64,000 nucleotides of DNA from WS-2 sp036507005 (GCA_036507005.1 DASXQT010000075.1:1-64000), one strand, 5' to 3'. Counted from the first letter of the stretch, positions 55,443 to 64,000 are shown. The notes: a model not told the origin generated them from the letters alone. Translations and numbers: made by a program.

Positions 55443-55662
55443 GCGAGGTGGACGCCGGCGTGAACAACGGGGTCGCCCGGCGCCGGTAGCGCGGCGGCCG
55501 CGGCGCGCCAACCCGCGTCCGCACCGCGTTCCGCACCTCGATGCGTGCCGGCACGCTCCGTGCCCGCGCCCTCTCCCAAGCCCGGCGCGCTCGATCGCAC
55601 CTGACGTCGCCGGGAACGCACGGGGCGCTCCGGAAACGGAGCCGGGGGGATGGGAGGGGGCG

Positions 55663-56481
55663 ATGAGGCGTCTCGCAGCGGTCGTGTGGGCTGGCGTCGT
55701 CGTGACGGCGTGGATCTTCGCCGCAGCGGTACCCGCCGCGGCTCAGTGCTGGGCCTGCTACACGGGATGCACTCCCGCCGGCCAGGGCTATCTGTACTGC
55801 ACCGCGGGCAGCGTGGGAGGCGTTCCGTACTGCGCGGTTGGCGGTGCCTGCAGCAATCCCGGTGGCGATGGCAACGACATCCCGCCCAAGCTGCGCCGGC
55901 CCATCCTGGCCGCCGCGGCGTCCCCGCTCCGCGTCTACGAGCTGCTCTTCCGCTGCCCGCGGAGCGGGCGACGGTTCTTCGAGACGGAAGAGACCTCCCG
56001 CGTGCTCCCCGGAGCGGCGCGGCCGTTCGGGGTTCCGGCCGTGCTCGACGCGCTGAAGCAGCTCTCGCCCGGTGCCGCCGGCCGGCTCGCGGTCGCGGCC
56101 GGTCTGGTGTCGGTGGGCCCGGGATTCATCGACGGCGCGTACCTCGGCGTGGACGGCTCGGGCTTCGGCATGAGGCTCGCGGCCGAGGGAGCCGGCGTGC
56201 GGATGAGCCTCTGCTCGGTGCGCAACGAGGCTCCGGGCGGGTTGCTCGCGGAGGCCGTGCTCGCCGCGGGCGACCTGCTCGTGGTCCAGGTCGTGATCGG
56301 GGGCGAGAGCTTCGTGTGCGTGCTCTCGCCGACGCCGGTCGGGAGCGGGGCCGCCACGGCGGAGGACGAGGCGGCGGGCCTCAGGAGCGCCTTCCTCGAC
56401 CAGGTGGACTCGGCCTGGCGCGTTCACCGCGATCCCGGGCTCAGCCTCGAGTTCGTTCCGCTCATCGGATCCTGCCCGTAG
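55663..56481 (+). CDS. Exported protein with Cys-rich N-terminus, unknown function
   Basis: 272 residues. Signal peptide about 1-27 (VVWAGVVVTAWIFAAAVPAA-AAQ), then a short Cys-rich segment (CWACYTGCTPAGQGYLYCTA, YCAVGGACSNPGGDGND; eight Cys within 45 residues, likely disulfide-bonded), and a globular remainder (about 70-270) with no recognised domain. G-rich ribosome binding site before ATG 55663. Stands alone between intergenic stretches. Confidence 0.65.
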   Translation: MRRLAAVVWAGVVVTAWIFAAAVPAAAQCWACYTGCTPAGQGYLYCTAGSVGGVPYCAVGGACSNPGGDGNDIPPKLRRPILAAAASPLRVYELLFRCPRSGRRFFETEETSRVLPGAARPFGVPAVLDALKQLSPGAAGRLAVAAGLVSVGPGFIDGAYLGVDGSGFGMRLAAEGAGVRMSLCSVRNEAPGGLLAEAVLAAGDLLVVQVVIGGESFVCVLSPTPVGSGAATAEDEAAGLRSAFLDQVDSAWRVHRDPGLSLEFVPLIGSCP

Positions 56482-56911
56482 CGGCCGACGGCGGCCGCGT
56501 CGCCGCCGCGTCGCCGCTGCGTCGCCGCCACGTCGCCGCGTCGCCGCTCCGCCGCGCCGCGCGCAACGCCGCACTCGTCCGCGCACATCGCAAGGTCCGC
56601 CGCGGGATTCGCGCGGTCGCGGGATTGCGGGATGCGATGCCCGTCGGATCGCGCGGAGCGCCCACCCGTCGCGAGGGGGTCCTGCGACCTCCGTTCCCGG
56701 AACGGCTTGGGTTTTTCGGCGCCCCGATCCTGCGTCCCGCACGATCCTCCGGCATGGGCGATGCTGCGTACCGCACCTCGGCGTTTCTACGCCACCAGTA
56801 CGGGCCCACACTCGACGCGTTTGACGCCGATCCCTGGGCCCCCGGCACCGACTCAGGAGTGACCGGGAGCGCCCGTTCTGGAAAACGGACGGATCACGCG
56901 AGGTGGATGCC
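56482..56911. other. Intergenic region with GTCGCCGC-type microsatellite
   Basis: 56497-56560 is a degenerate run of (C)GTCGCCGC units, a product of slippage. The rest of the 430 bases shows no gene; frames here read as low-complexity Arg/Ala. The promoter of the large surface protein should lie near its right end, but no clear boxes are seen. Confidence 0.45.
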
Positions 56912-59911
56912 GTGCGCACCATGTCTCGGTATACGAGCGCCCTTCCGCTGGCCGCGCTCGCGGCGGCGCTGTGGGCTTCGACGGCCCTTGCCGCCGGCTC
57001 ATTCAGCCGTATTCAGGTCCTGCTTCCCGGCGAGAGCCCAGCACCCGGAACCACGAGCGGCAAGACCGGCACCCCGACGGCCCAGACCAAGGGTGTGCCC
57101 TTCACGTTCACGGTTCGCGCCTGCGACTCGAACTGGAACCTCGTCACGTCGGTGACGGACGTGGTCGACATTCTGAGCTCGGACGCGACCGCCACGCTGC
57201 CCCCCTCGGCCCCGCTCGCATCGGGCACGGCCAGCTTCCCGCTCACCTTCAACGCGGGCGGCACGTTCACGGTGTTCGCGCACGACCACGACGACAACAC
57301 CATTCCGGACGGCACCTCGTCGCCGGTGACCGCGATGGTGCTGCAGAGCTTCACCTTCTCGGCCATCAACCAGAAGAACCAGTACGCGGGCGTGCCGATG
57401 ACCATCACGGTCACCGCGCGCGATCCCTCCGGGGCCCAGATCACGGGCTACAACGGCCCGGTGCACCTGGATGAGAACACGAGCCTCGGCGACGGCCGCT
57501 GCTCGCCCGACTCGGTGACGATGTCGGGCGGCTCCTGGACCGGCGCCGTCACCATGTACCGCGCCGACGAGACCAGCATCAACCGCGGCAACGTCAACCT
57601 CGTCGCCTTCCTCGGCAGCGCCAATGGGAGCAGCGATCCCTTCACCGTGCACCCGGGCTCGTTCTCGCGGCTGCAGCTCGTCGTGCCGGGCGAGTCGCCG
57701 CTGCCCGGAAGCGTCTCGGGCAAGGTCGGCGTTCCCGCCACCCAGATCTCGGGGCGGGCGTTCAGTGCCAGCGTGTGGAGCACCGACAACTGGTGGAACC
57801 CGGTCCCGAGCGCCGACAACGTTCGCCTCACCTCGAGTGACGGCGCGGCCAACACGCCTCAGACCGGCGCGCTCTCGAACGGCTACCGCGCCTTCAGCGT
57901 GACCCTGGGCACGGTCGGCACCCAGACGCTCGCCGTGACGGACCTCACCGACGGCACGAAGACGGGCATGACCAGCCCGGGCATCCCGGTGATCCCGAGC
58001 GCCCTCGACCACTTCGTGGTGGGTGCGATCGGCTCGCCCCAGACCGCGGGCGTGCAGGTCACCGTCACGATCCGCGCCGCCGACGCGAGCGGCAACACGG
58101 TCACGAACTACGCGGGCGATGCGTTCCTCACCGCCAACACCGGCACGGGCAGCATCTCGCCCGAGCTCATCGGCTTCACCGCCGGCGTGTGGACCGGCCC
58201 GATGACGTTCAAGGGCGCGGCCCAGGCGGTGGCGTTCACCTGCTCCGACTACTTCGTGCCGCCCCACACCGGGGCCAGCAATTCCTTCCAGGTGAATCCC
58301 GGCCCGGTCAACCACCTCCAGGTGCTGCTTCCGGGCGAGACGCCGAACGGGGGCACCGCCGACGGCAAGACCGGAACACCCAACGGCCAGCAGGCCGGCA
58401 CCGCCTTCACGGTCACCGTGCGCGCGGTGGACCAGTACTGGAACCTGGTGACGGGCGTGGGGGACAGCGTCGCCCTCGGCTCGAGCGACGCCTTCGCCGC
58501 GGTCGCCGCGCGCGTGGCGCTCGCGAACGGCCAGGCGCTGGTCCCGACCACGCTCTACACCCCGGGCGCACAGCGCATCTGGGCGAGCGACGTGACGCAG
58601 CCCGCGGTGCTGCCCGACACCTCGTCCGCGGTGACCGTGACCGGCGGCACGTTCTCGCGCGTGCTGATCCTGGCGCCCGGCGAGAGCAACGCCCCCGGCA
58701 CGCCCAGCGGCAAGACCGGGACTGCGACCGACCAGTCGATCAACTACTCGTTCAACGTCACGGTGCTGGCCACCGACCAGTGGTGGAACCCGGTCACCGG
58801 AGTCACGGACGTGGTGCATATCACCTCGGACGACCCGGGCGCCACGCTGCCCGCGGATCAGGCGCTGGTGGACGGCCGCGGCGAGATGTCGGTGCGGCTC
58901 GTCCGCGGCGGCTACAACCTGATCACGGTCGCGGACGTGACGCGTCCCAGCATCCAGGGGAGCAACACGCAGGTGGTGGCGATCTCGAGCGGGTTCCACC
59001 TCGTGGCCAGCGTGACCCCGGCGAGCGTCGGGGCGGGCGAGGCCTTCACGCTCACGGTCAAGGTGGTGAACGACGCGGGCAGCACGATCCGCGAGATCAA
59101 CTCCGACGTCACGCTCCAGGCGCTCAACGCCTCGACGCTCCAGCCCGGTCGCGGCGCGCTGCTCCCGTCGCGATTCTCGCTGATCCAGGGCGAGCGCTCG
59201 GTGACCGAGACCTATTCGTTCGCCGAGCCCATCGTGATCCGGGCGCAGGACGACGCCGGCAACGCGCCCGCGACCAGCAACCAGATCGCCATCACTCCGG
59301 GCCCGGCGGCGGCGGTCCGCTTGAGCGCCCCGACCTGGATGGGCGGCAACAAGCACGTCACGCTGACGGCCACGCTCGTGGACGCCTACGACAACGGCAT
59401 CTCCGGCGTCGCGATGAGCTACCTGCTCGTGAGCGGGAACGGCACTCTGACGCCGATCGACAACGTGACCGCAGCCGACGGCAGCGCGCGCGCCGACTTC
59501 CTGAGCCCGCGCACCCCGGAGCGGGACAGCCTCCGCGCCTCGGCGGCCGGGTTCGGCGCCGGGGCCGGCATCGAGGTCACCTACGTCGATCCCGACGCTC
59601 CGGCGGGCTCGCTCACGAACTATCCGAACCCGTTCCAGCCGTCCAAGCAGCCGACCACGATCTCCTACAAGCTCTCGGACCAGGCGGCGGTGACGCTGCG
59701 CATCTTCGACCAGAACGGCTCCACCGTGCTGGAACGCACCTACGCGCGCGGCGGCGCCGGGGGCAGCGCGGGCCTGAACGAGGTCACCTGGGACGGCAAG
59801 AACGGCAAGGGCGAGACGGTGTCGAGCGGCGGCTACGTGCTCCTGGTCGAGGCCCAGGGGACGGGCGGCACGCTCCACGTCATCCGCCGCAAGATTGGCG
59901 TGGTGCGGTAG
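56912..59911 (+). CDS. Large exported repeat protein with FlgD-like C-terminal domain (surface protein)
   Basis: About 999 residues. Signal peptide (about 8-28), then about eight Ig-like beta-sandwich modules. Four share the header FSR(I/L)Q(V/L)L(L/V)PGES.(A/L)PG...GK.GTP..Q, spaced about 190-210 residues apart, each followed by a paired module. The C-terminus LTNYPNPFQPSKQPTTISYK, VTLRIFDQNGSTVLERTYAR and NEVTWDGKNGKGETVSSGGY is the FlgD-like/T9SS-type-A-like tail typical of FCB bacteria, with IGVVR as the last residues. Start: GTG 56912 (AGGTG upstream) or ATG 56921. Likely exported to the surface as an adhesin or matrix protein. Confidence 0.88.
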   Translation: MRTMSRYTSALPLAALAAALWASTALAAGSFSRIQVLLPGESPAPGTTSGKTGTPTAQTKGVPFTFTVRACDSNWNLVTSVTDVVDILSSDATATLPPSAPLASGTASFPLTFNAGGTFTVFAHDHDDNTIPDGTSSPVTAMVLQSFTFSAINQKNQYAGVPMTITVTARDPSGAQITGYNGPVHLDENTSLGDGRCSPDSVTMSGGSWTGAVTMYRADETSINRGNVNLVAFLGSANGSSDPFTVHPGSFSRLQLVVPGESPLPGSVSGKVGVPATQISGRAFSASVWSTDNWWNPVPSADNVRLTSSDGAANTPQTGALSNGYRAFSVTLGTVGTQTLAVTDLTDGTKTGMTSPGIPVIPSALDHFVVGAIGSPQTAGVQVTVTIRAADASGNTVTNYAGDAFLTANTGTGSISPELIGFTAGVWTGPMTFKGAAQAVAFTCSDYFVPPHTGASNSFQVNPGPVNHLQVLLPGETPNGGTADGKTGTPNGQQAGTAFTVTVRAVDQYWNLVTGVGDSVALGSSDAFAAVAARVALANGQALVPTTLYTPGAQRIWASDVTQPAVLPDTSSAVTVTGGTFSRVLILAPGESNAPGTPSGKTGTATDQSINYSFNVTVLATDQWWNPVTGVTDVVHITSDDPGATLPADQALVDGRGEMSVRLVRGGYNLITVADVTRPSIQGSNTQVVAISSGFHLVASVTPASVGAGEAFTLTVKVVNDAGSTIREINSDVTLQALNASTLQPGRGALLPSRFSLIQGERSVTETYSFAEPIVIRAQDDAGNAPATSNQIAITPGPAAAVRLSAPTWMGGNKHVTLTATLVDAYDNGISGVAMSYLLVSGNGTLTPIDNVTAADGSARADFLSPRTPERDSLRASAAGFGAGAGIEVTYVDPDAPAGSLTNYPNPFQPSKQPTTISYKLSDQAAVTLRIFDQNGSTVLERTYARGGAGGSAGLNEVTWDGKNGKGETVSSGGYVLLVEAQGTGGTLHVIRRKIGVVR

Positions 59912-59964
59912 CCGGCGTCGCGGAACGCCAGACGCGCGACACCAACGCATCACGCCTTCACGCA

Positions 59965-59998
59965 CGCGGCCCCGACGATCGACTCCGGCGGGGCCGCG
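59965..59998 (+). terminator. Intrinsic-type terminator after the repeat protein
   Basis: CGCGGCCCCG pairs perfectly with CGGGGCCGCG (10 bp) around a 14-base loop, followed by GGTCGTTTCG. Placed 54 bases after the stop codon. Confidence 0.6.
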
Positions 59999-60147
59999 GG
60001 TCGTTTCGCCCCCCACCGCCGCGACCTCCGCGGCAGGTTTGCGTTCGGGCGCGGTCTCCCATTAGGTTCTCCGAACCCCGGCGCCGCCCCACGCCCCCTC
60101 CGCGCGCCGCGACCGACAGATTCTCGAACCTCCCGACCCGAGGCATC

Positions 60148-60696
60148 ATGGCGCTCAAGGAAAAGGCCGAGATCATCGAGGCCGACGGCCTGCGGCGGAT
60201 CGTCACGCGCATCGCCCACGAGATCGTGGAGCGCAACAAGGGCGTGGACGACCTGGTGCTCGTGGGCATCCGGCGCCGCGGCGCCCCGATCGCGTCCCGC
60301 CTGGCGCAGAAGATCGCGGAGTTCGAGGGCAAGGGCCCGGTGGTCGGGAGCCTCGACATCACGCTCTACCGCGACGACCTCTCCACCATCGCGCATCAGC
60401 CGGTGGTGGGTGCGAGCGAGATCCCGATCGACATCCAGGGCAAGGTGGTGGTGCTGGTGGACGACGTGCTCTACACCGGCCGCACGGTGCGCGCCGCGAT
60501 GGACGCCCTGATCGACCTCGGCCGGCCGCGCGCCATCCAGCTCGCGGTGGTGATCGACCGCGGCCACCGCGAGCTGCCGATCCGCGCCGATTACGTGGGC
60601 AAGAACGTGCCGACCTCGAAGAAGGAAGTGATCGGCGTCAAGCTCGCCGAGGTGGACGGCGTGGACGCCGTAGTGATCAAGGAGCTGGACGAGTAG
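60148..60696 (+). CDS. pyrR: Bifunctional pyr operon regulator / uracil phosphoribosyltransferase PyrR
   Basis: 182 residues. IIEADGLRRIVTRIAHEIVE, VLVGIRRRGAPIASRLAQKI, the PRPP-binding loop VVVLVDDVLYTGRTVRAAMD and LAVVIDRGHRELPIRADYVG-KNVPTSKKE are the PyrR pattern. PyrR binds a conserved hairpin in pyr mRNAs when UMP is high and also makes UMP from uracil. A matching hairpin lies before pyrB at 63014-63031, 2.3 kb downstream and separated from pyrR by unrelated genes. Confidence 0.95.
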   Translation: MALKEKAEIIEADGLRRIVTRIAHEIVERNKGVDDLVLVGIRRRGAPIASRLAQKIAEFEGKGPVVGSLDITLYRDDLSTIAHQPVVGASEIPIDIQGKVVVLVDDVLYTGRTVRAAMDALIDLGRPRAIQLAVVIDRGHRELPIRADYVGKNVPTSKKEVIGVKLAEVDGVDAVVIKELDE

Positions 60697-60722
60697 CGAG
60701 GGCCCGGCCGCAGGGAGGCAGA

Positions 60723-60980
60723 ATGTCCGACGTGGAGATGCGCGCGGAGCTCGAACGCCTGCGCAAGGAGAACGAGACGCTGAAGGCCCGCACCGAGCGC
60801 GGGGTCAGCCTCAAGGTCAGCGGCAAGGGGGCGGTCTCCGTCTACGGCCTCCAGAGGTTCCCCATTACTCTCTACCGGGAGCAGTGGACGAGGCTCCTGG
60901 ACATGGGGAAGGAGATCCGGCAGTTCATCGAGGAGCACGCGTCCGAGCTGAAGACGCGGGAGGATCGGGCGGGCCGCTGA
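60723..60980 (+). CDS. Small conserved hypothetical protein (85 aa)
   Basis: N-terminal coiled coil (MRAELERLRKENETLKART) followed by a compact conserved block SLKVSGKGAVSVYGLQRFPI-TLYREQWTRLLDMGKEIRQF-IEEHASELK. I recall this small family, with the KVSGKGAVSVYGLQRFPVTL core, from several bacterial phyla without known function. It lies 26 bases after pyrR and is probably co-transcribed. Confidence 0.75.
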   Translation: MSDVEMRAELERLRKENETLKARTERGVSLKVSGKGAVSVYGLQRFPITLYREQWTRLLDMGKEIRQFIEEHASELKTREDRAGR

Positions 60981-61109
60981 GCGGGCGCAGCGGTCGGCGG
61001 CCGGCGTGGCCTCGCCTCGCGAGAGCCGGCCGGTTGCGGCGGCGCCGGGCCCGATAACTCCGCAAGATTCGGCGCGACGCCCATCCCCGTTCGCCGTAGT
61101 GTTGCGCCC

Positions 61110-61748
61110 ATGACGACCGCCCTCTCCATCGCCTCCGCCCCTCGCCCCGGCGCGCGGCTCACCCGCGCCGAGATGTGGGCCGCCTTCGCCGGCAGCGACC
61201 GGCGCTACGACGGGCGCTTCGTCACCGCCGTGCGCACCACCGGGATTTTCTGCCGGCCCTCCTGCACCTGCCGCAAGCCGCGCCCCGACCGCGTCGCGTT
61301 CTTCCCCACGCCCGAGGCCGCGGCCGGCGCGGGCTTCCGCCCCTGCAAGCGCTGCCGCCCCGAGCTCGCGGGCGGGGCGGCCGAGGCCGAGCGCCGCATG
61401 GCGGAGCGGGCGCTCGAATTCATGCGCGCGCACTGCGGGGAGCGCCTGGCGCTCGCCGACCTCGCCCGCGCCGTGGCGATGAGCCCCTCTCACTTCGCGC
61501 GGCGCTTCCGCGCCGCGACCGGCGATTCGCCGATGAGAACGCTCGCCGCGGTCCGGGCCGAGCGCGCCGGGCGTCTGCTCGCGCGCGCGGGCACCGGCGT
61601 GCTCGAGGTCGCGCTGGCCGTGGGCTTCGGCAGCGCCGCGGCGCTGGTGCGCGCCTTCCGCCGCCGCACCGGCACCACCCCGTCGCGCTGGCGCGCCCGG
61701 CGTCCCGTGGGGCCGCGCCACGCGCGGCGAATCACAGGAGGTGCATGA
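61110..61748 (+). CDS. AdaA-type methylphosphotriester-DNA sensor and AraC-family activator
   Basis: 212 residues. N-terminal Ada zinc domain with the four cysteines in GIFCRPSCTCRKP and FRPCKRCRPE (C38-type methyl-acceptor Cys is the first), then an AraC-type HTH pair (LADLARAVAMSPSHFARRFR, VLEVALAVGFGSAAALVRAF-RRRTGTTPSRWR). It takes a methyl group from damaged DNA phosphate and then activates repair genes. The stop overlaps the start of the ogt gene (ATGA), which it likely controls. Confidence 0.9.
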   Translation: MTTALSIASAPRPGARLTRAEMWAAFAGSDRRYDGRFVTAVRTTGIFCRPSCTCRKPRPDRVAFFPTPEAAAGAGFRPCKRCRPELAGGAAEAERRMAERALEFMRAHCGERLALADLARAVAMSPSHFARRFRAATGDSPMRTLAAVRAERAGRLLARAGTGVLEVALAVGFGSAAALVRAFRRRTGTTPSRWRARRPVGPRHARRITGGA

Positions 61749-62239
61749 TGGATCGTGCAGTCGTGACGACGGATCTCGGCCGCTTCGAGCTCGCGGCCGG
61801 CGAGCGCGGACTGTGCTCGGCCGTGCTTCTCGCGGACGACGCGCCGGCCGGGTGCCAGGCGGCCGCGGCGACCTCGCCGCGTCTCGCCGAGGCGGTGGAT
61901 TGGCTCCAGGCCTACGCCGCCGGCGACCGGCGCCCCTTCGCCGGCGCGCTCGACCCCGGCGGGTCCGAGTTCCAGCGCCGCGTTTGGCAACGGCTCATGG
62001 AGCTTCCCTTCGGCGCGCGCGCCACCTACGGAGAGATCGCGGCGTCCCTGGGCGCGCCCGGAGCCGCGCGCGCGGTGGGTGCGGCTGCGGCGGCCAATCC
62101 GCTCGCGGTGTTCATTCCCTGCCACCGGCTGGTGGGGGCGCGGGGAAGCCTGGGCGGCTACGCCTGGGGGAAGGAAAGAAAGCGCGCCCTGCTCTCCCAC
62201 GAGGGCGCGGCCGGCGCGGGGCGCCTGCCCCTGGGCTAG
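61745..62239 (+). CDS. ogt: Methylated-DNA-[protein]-cysteine S-methyltransferase
   Basis: 164 residues from ATG 61745 (GGAGG upstream). FQRRVWQRLMELPFGARATY, GEIAASLGAPGAARAVGAAA and the active site IPCHRLVGARGSLGGYAWG (Cys accepts the alkyl group from O6-methylguanine). Together with the upstream sensor this is a split form of Ada. Confidence 0.95.
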   Translation: MMDRAVVTTDLGRFELAAGERGLCSAVLLADDAPAGCQAAAATSPRLAEAVDWLQAYAAGDRRPFAGALDPGGSEFQRRVWQRLMELPFGARATYGEIAASLGAPGAARAVGAAAAANPLAVFIPCHRLVGARGSLGGYAWGKERKRALLSHEGAAGAGRLPLG

Positions 62240-62267
62240 GTCGCCCCGCGCGCGGACCGGGGAACGG

Positions 62268-62804
62268 CTACTTGTTCTCGGTCGCCGCCGCCGCCGCGCT
62301 CTGCATCGCGCTCATGGACAGCGTCTCCTGGTGGTACATGGCCATCCACTTGCCGCCGCGCATCACGTAGACGCTCGAGCAGTAGACCGGCCCCGCGGGC
62401 ATCGGCTGGCCCTTGTACGTGGCCGTCGCGTTCGTGGTGTAGGTGAGGACCGCGGCGTCCTTGTCCAGCTTGACGATCTTGAAATCCGAGAGCGTGTAGC
62501 TCTGCACCGCGTAGTCCTTCATCATGGACTCCATGTCCTTGGAGCTCGTGAGCCCGTTCATGTCGACCGACATCGCGTCCGGCGCCATCGTTTCCGAGAA
62601 GGCTTTGAAGTCCTGGGCCTTGAACGCCTCCCAGCCCTTGCGCTCGATCGCCTCGAGCTTCTGCTGGAGCGCGGCGTCGCCCTTCATGGAGGTGGACGAC
62701 ATTCCGGACATCTTCTCGTCACCCGACGCCGGGGACGTGCGAGCGGCCAGCGAGCCCGCCGCCAGCGCACAGAGCACAGCGACCGCGAATCCCATCTTCC
62801 GCAT
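62268..62804 (-). CDS. Exported SnoaL/DUF4440-like protein
   Basis: 178 residues. Signal peptide MRKMGFAVAVLCALAAGSLA, a Met/Ser-rich stretch (EKMSGMSSTSMKGD), then an NTF2-like domain (about 47-165): WEAFKAQDFKAFSETMAPDA, MSVDMNGLTSSKDMESMMKD, VLTYTTNATATYKGQPMPAG and VYVMRGGKWMAMYHQETL. No catalytic residues can be named. GAGGAGG precedes ATG 62804. Transcribed against ogt. Confidence 0.8.
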   Translation of the reverse strand: MRKMGFAVAVLCALAAGSLAARTSPASGDEKMSGMSSTSMKGDAALQQKLEAIERKGWEAFKAQDFKAFSETMAPDAMSVDMNGLTSSKDMESMMKDYAVQSYTLSDFKIVKLDKDAAVLTYTTNATATYKGQPMPAGPVYCSSVYVMRGGKWMAMYHQETLSMSAMQSAAAAATENK

Positions 62805-62952
62805 GTTGGTGTCCTCCTCGTGTTGGACCGTTCACCACCGATCGCGCGCGGCGCGAGGCGCCGACGCACCGATCGAAAGCACTGCAGGTGGGGCAGACTA
62901 CTCTTTCGCTCGCCCCCGGGGTCAAGCCGCTGTGATTTTCTGGCCCCGGCCC

Positions 62953-62981
62953 TTGATTTCCCGGCACTCCACGGCTACACT
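62953..62981 (+). promoter_or_regulatory. Promoter of pyrB
   Basis: TTGATT (62953-62958), a 17-base spacer and TACACT (62976-62981). Predicted transcript start near 62988, giving a leader of about 56 bases that includes the PyrR-type hairpin. Confidence 0.55.
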
Positions 62982-63013
62982 GTGTTCAGCAAGTCGCAGC
63001 GATTCCCTTTAAC

Positions 63014-63031
63014 GCGGCCCGGCGAGGTCGC
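63014..63031 (+). promoter_or_regulatory. PyrR-binding RNA hairpin next to the pyrB ribosome binding site
   Basis: GCGGC and GTCGC pair (with one G-U) around CCGGCGAG, giving CCCGGCGAGGTC, close to the PyrR-binding loop ARUCCNGNGAGGYU (the CC-N-G-N-GAGG core is exact). It ends directly before the Shine-Dalgarno AAAGGAG (63032-63038). As in mycobacteria, PyrR bound here could cover the ribosome site and repress translation. Confidence 0.5.
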
Positions 63032-63043
63032 AAAGGAGAGCGA

Positions 63044-64000
63044 ATGAATCGCACGAGCCTGATCGACGCAGCCCCGGCGCCTCCCGGCGCGGGGGCTTTT
63101 TTGCAGGCGCGCGACCCGCGCCACCTGCTCGGGCTCGAAGGCCTCCCGCGCGAGACCCTGCTCGGCCTGCTCGATTCGGCCGCCCGCTACCGCGAGCATC
63201 TGCGGACGCCGCGCTGGACCTCGGACGAGCTGCGCGGCATTGCAGTCTGCAACGCCTTCTTCGAGGACTCGACCCGCACCCGGCTCTCCTTCGAGCTGGC
63301 CGAGCAGCGCCTGGGCGCGATCCACACCACCTTCACGGTCTCCGGCTCCTCGCTCTCCAAGGGCGAGACCATGCTCGACACCCTCAAGGTGCTGACCGCG
63401 ATGCACGTCGACCTGATCGTGGTGCGCCACCGCTCGGCGGGCTCGTCGGCGTTCCTCGCCCGCCACCTCGAGGCCGGCGTGATCAACGCCGGCGACGGCG
63501 AGCACGAGCACCCCACCCAGGGCCTGCTCGACCTCCTCACGCTCTCCGACGCCTGGAGCGGGCGCTTCGAGGGCCGGCGCCTCGCGATCGTGGGCGACAT
63601 CGCGCACTCGCGCGTGGCGCGCTCGGCGATCTTCGGGACCCTCGCGCTGGGCGCGGAGGTCGTGATCGCCGGACCGGCCACGCTGGTCCCGGCCGAAGCC
63701 GAATCGCTCGGCTGCGCGGTGGCCACGACGGTGGAGGAGGCCCTGCACGGCGCGGACGGCGTGATCGCGCTCCGCCTGCAACGCGAACGGATGGAGAGCG
63801 GGCTCCTCGCCTCGCTCGGCGAGTACAGCCGGGTGTGGGGGATCACGCGCGAGCGCATCGCCCTGATGCACCCGGGCGCGGTCGTGCTCCACCCCGGCCC
63901 CATGAACCGCGGGGTCGAGATCGCCCCCGACGTCGCCGACGGCGGCGAGTCGCGGGTCTTGAGGCAGGTCGAGAACGGACTGGCGGTGCGGTGCGCGGTG
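63044..64000 (+). CDS. pyrB: Aspartate carbamoyltransferase catalytic subunit (3' end beyond window)
   Basis: 319 codons are present, missing the end. After a ~20-residue extra N-terminus: carbamoyl-phosphate site NAFFEDSTRTRLSFELAEQR, SGSSLSKGETMLDTLKVLTA, VVRHRSAGSS, aspartate-side INAGDGEHEHPTQGLLDLLT, IVGDIAHSRVARSAI and LHPGPMNRGVEIAPDVADG. It makes carbamoyl aspartate in pyrimidine synthesis. ATG 63044 with AAAGGAG; the leader carries a promoter and a PyrR-type hairpin. It ends at the window edge with the frame still open. Confidence 0.95.
   Translation, partial: MNRTSLIDAAPAPPGAGAFLQARDPRHLLGLEGLPRETLLGLLDSAARYREHLRTPRWTSDELRGIAVCNAFFEDSTRTRLSFELAEQRLGAIHTTFTVSGSSLSKGETMLDTLKVLTAMHVDLIVVRHRSAGSSAFLARHLEAGVINAGDGEHEHPTQGLLDLLTLSDAWSGRFEGRRLAIVGDIAHSRVARSAIFGTLALGAEVVIAGPATLVPAEAESLGCAVATTVEEALHGADGVIALRLQRERMESGLLASLGEYSRVWGITRERIALMHPGAVVLHPGPMNRGVEIAPDVADGGESRVLRQVENGLAVRCAV

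Noticed and set aside
56497..56560. Repeated GTCGCCGC units considered as a CRISPR-like or regulatory array
   Set aside because: Units are short, degenerate and without spacers: a microsatellite. No CRISPR array or cas gene is seen anywhere in the window.
56999..60016. 1005-codon antisense frame across the surface repeat protein
   Set aside because: Its composition is that of an out-of-frame translation; the plus strand has clear domains.

Overview
The window is about 64 kb of very GC-rich bacterial DNA with closely packed, often overlapping genes (ATGA/GTGA junctions). The cell is probably a Gram-negative didermic bacterium: many genes encode exported proteins and there is an outer-membrane-type barrel. 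A 1-kDa-scale repeat protein ends in a FlgD-like tail with the YPNPFQPS signature typical of the FCB group and of candidate phyla such as Eisenbacteria; serine/threonine kinases fused to TPR repeats fit the same groups. The taxonomic guess is inference from gene style, not from a marker alignment.

Layout. 1-5750 looks like accessory DNA at the 3' end of a tRNA-Lys(CTT) gene (5749-5824): gene remnants, two partial copies of a tRNA-Lys 3' end, two terminators and one large membrane kinase. 6.0-9.0 kb (minus) is a giant coiled-coil protein coupled to a one-helix membrane protein. 9.3-11.0 kb is an exported thioredoxin followed by an outer-membrane-type protein with two in-frame TGA codons at a U-x-x-U spacing. 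11.1-19.7 kb holds vanZ-like, hisS, aspS, a GHKL ATPase and an MGH1-type glycosidase. 20.1-23.2 kb is an ECF sigma/anti-sigma pair with two exported DUF4097 proteins. 23.2-27.2 kb has a hicB gene with a broken hicA, a membrane protein plus winged-helix regulator flanked by two copies of a palindromic operator, uppS and a CreD-like protein. 27.4-34.5 kb is mainly exported proteins and two exported peptidases. 34.6-40.2 kb is an acyl-CoA carboxylase/enoyl-CoA hydratase cluster (methylcrotonyl-CoA, i.e. leucine degradation, is the best guess). 40.2-43.9 kb has a GT-C glycosyltransferase, an orphan IS3-type OrfA and an exported choice-of-anchor-P-like protein. 44.3-48.4 kb is a structured leader RNA with terminator followed by phoH-pgpH-ybeY. 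50.0-54.8 kb is DUF502-recO-glyQ-glyS. 54.8-55.4 kb is a second gene interrupted by an in-frame TGA at a cysteine-like position. 56.9-64 kb has the large surface repeat protein, pyrR, adaA-ogt and the start of pyrB.

Most notable observations. (1) Two unrelated genes (9989-10963 and 54837-55442) each run in frame through TGA at positions where cysteine is expected, each followed by a small hairpin at a distance suited to a bacterial SECIS element; together they suggest that this organism makes selenoproteins, including an unusual U-x-x-U protein. (2) Three otherwise unrelated exported proteins end in the same nonapeptide W-G-x-(I/L/V)-K-x-x-Y-R, a candidate sorting or anchoring tail. (3) A promoter, a structured RNA and a strong terminator, with an alternative pairing that would break the terminator, precede phoH-pgpH and look like an undescribed riboswitch or attenuator. 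(4) A PyrR-type RNA hairpin abuts the pyrB ribosome binding site.
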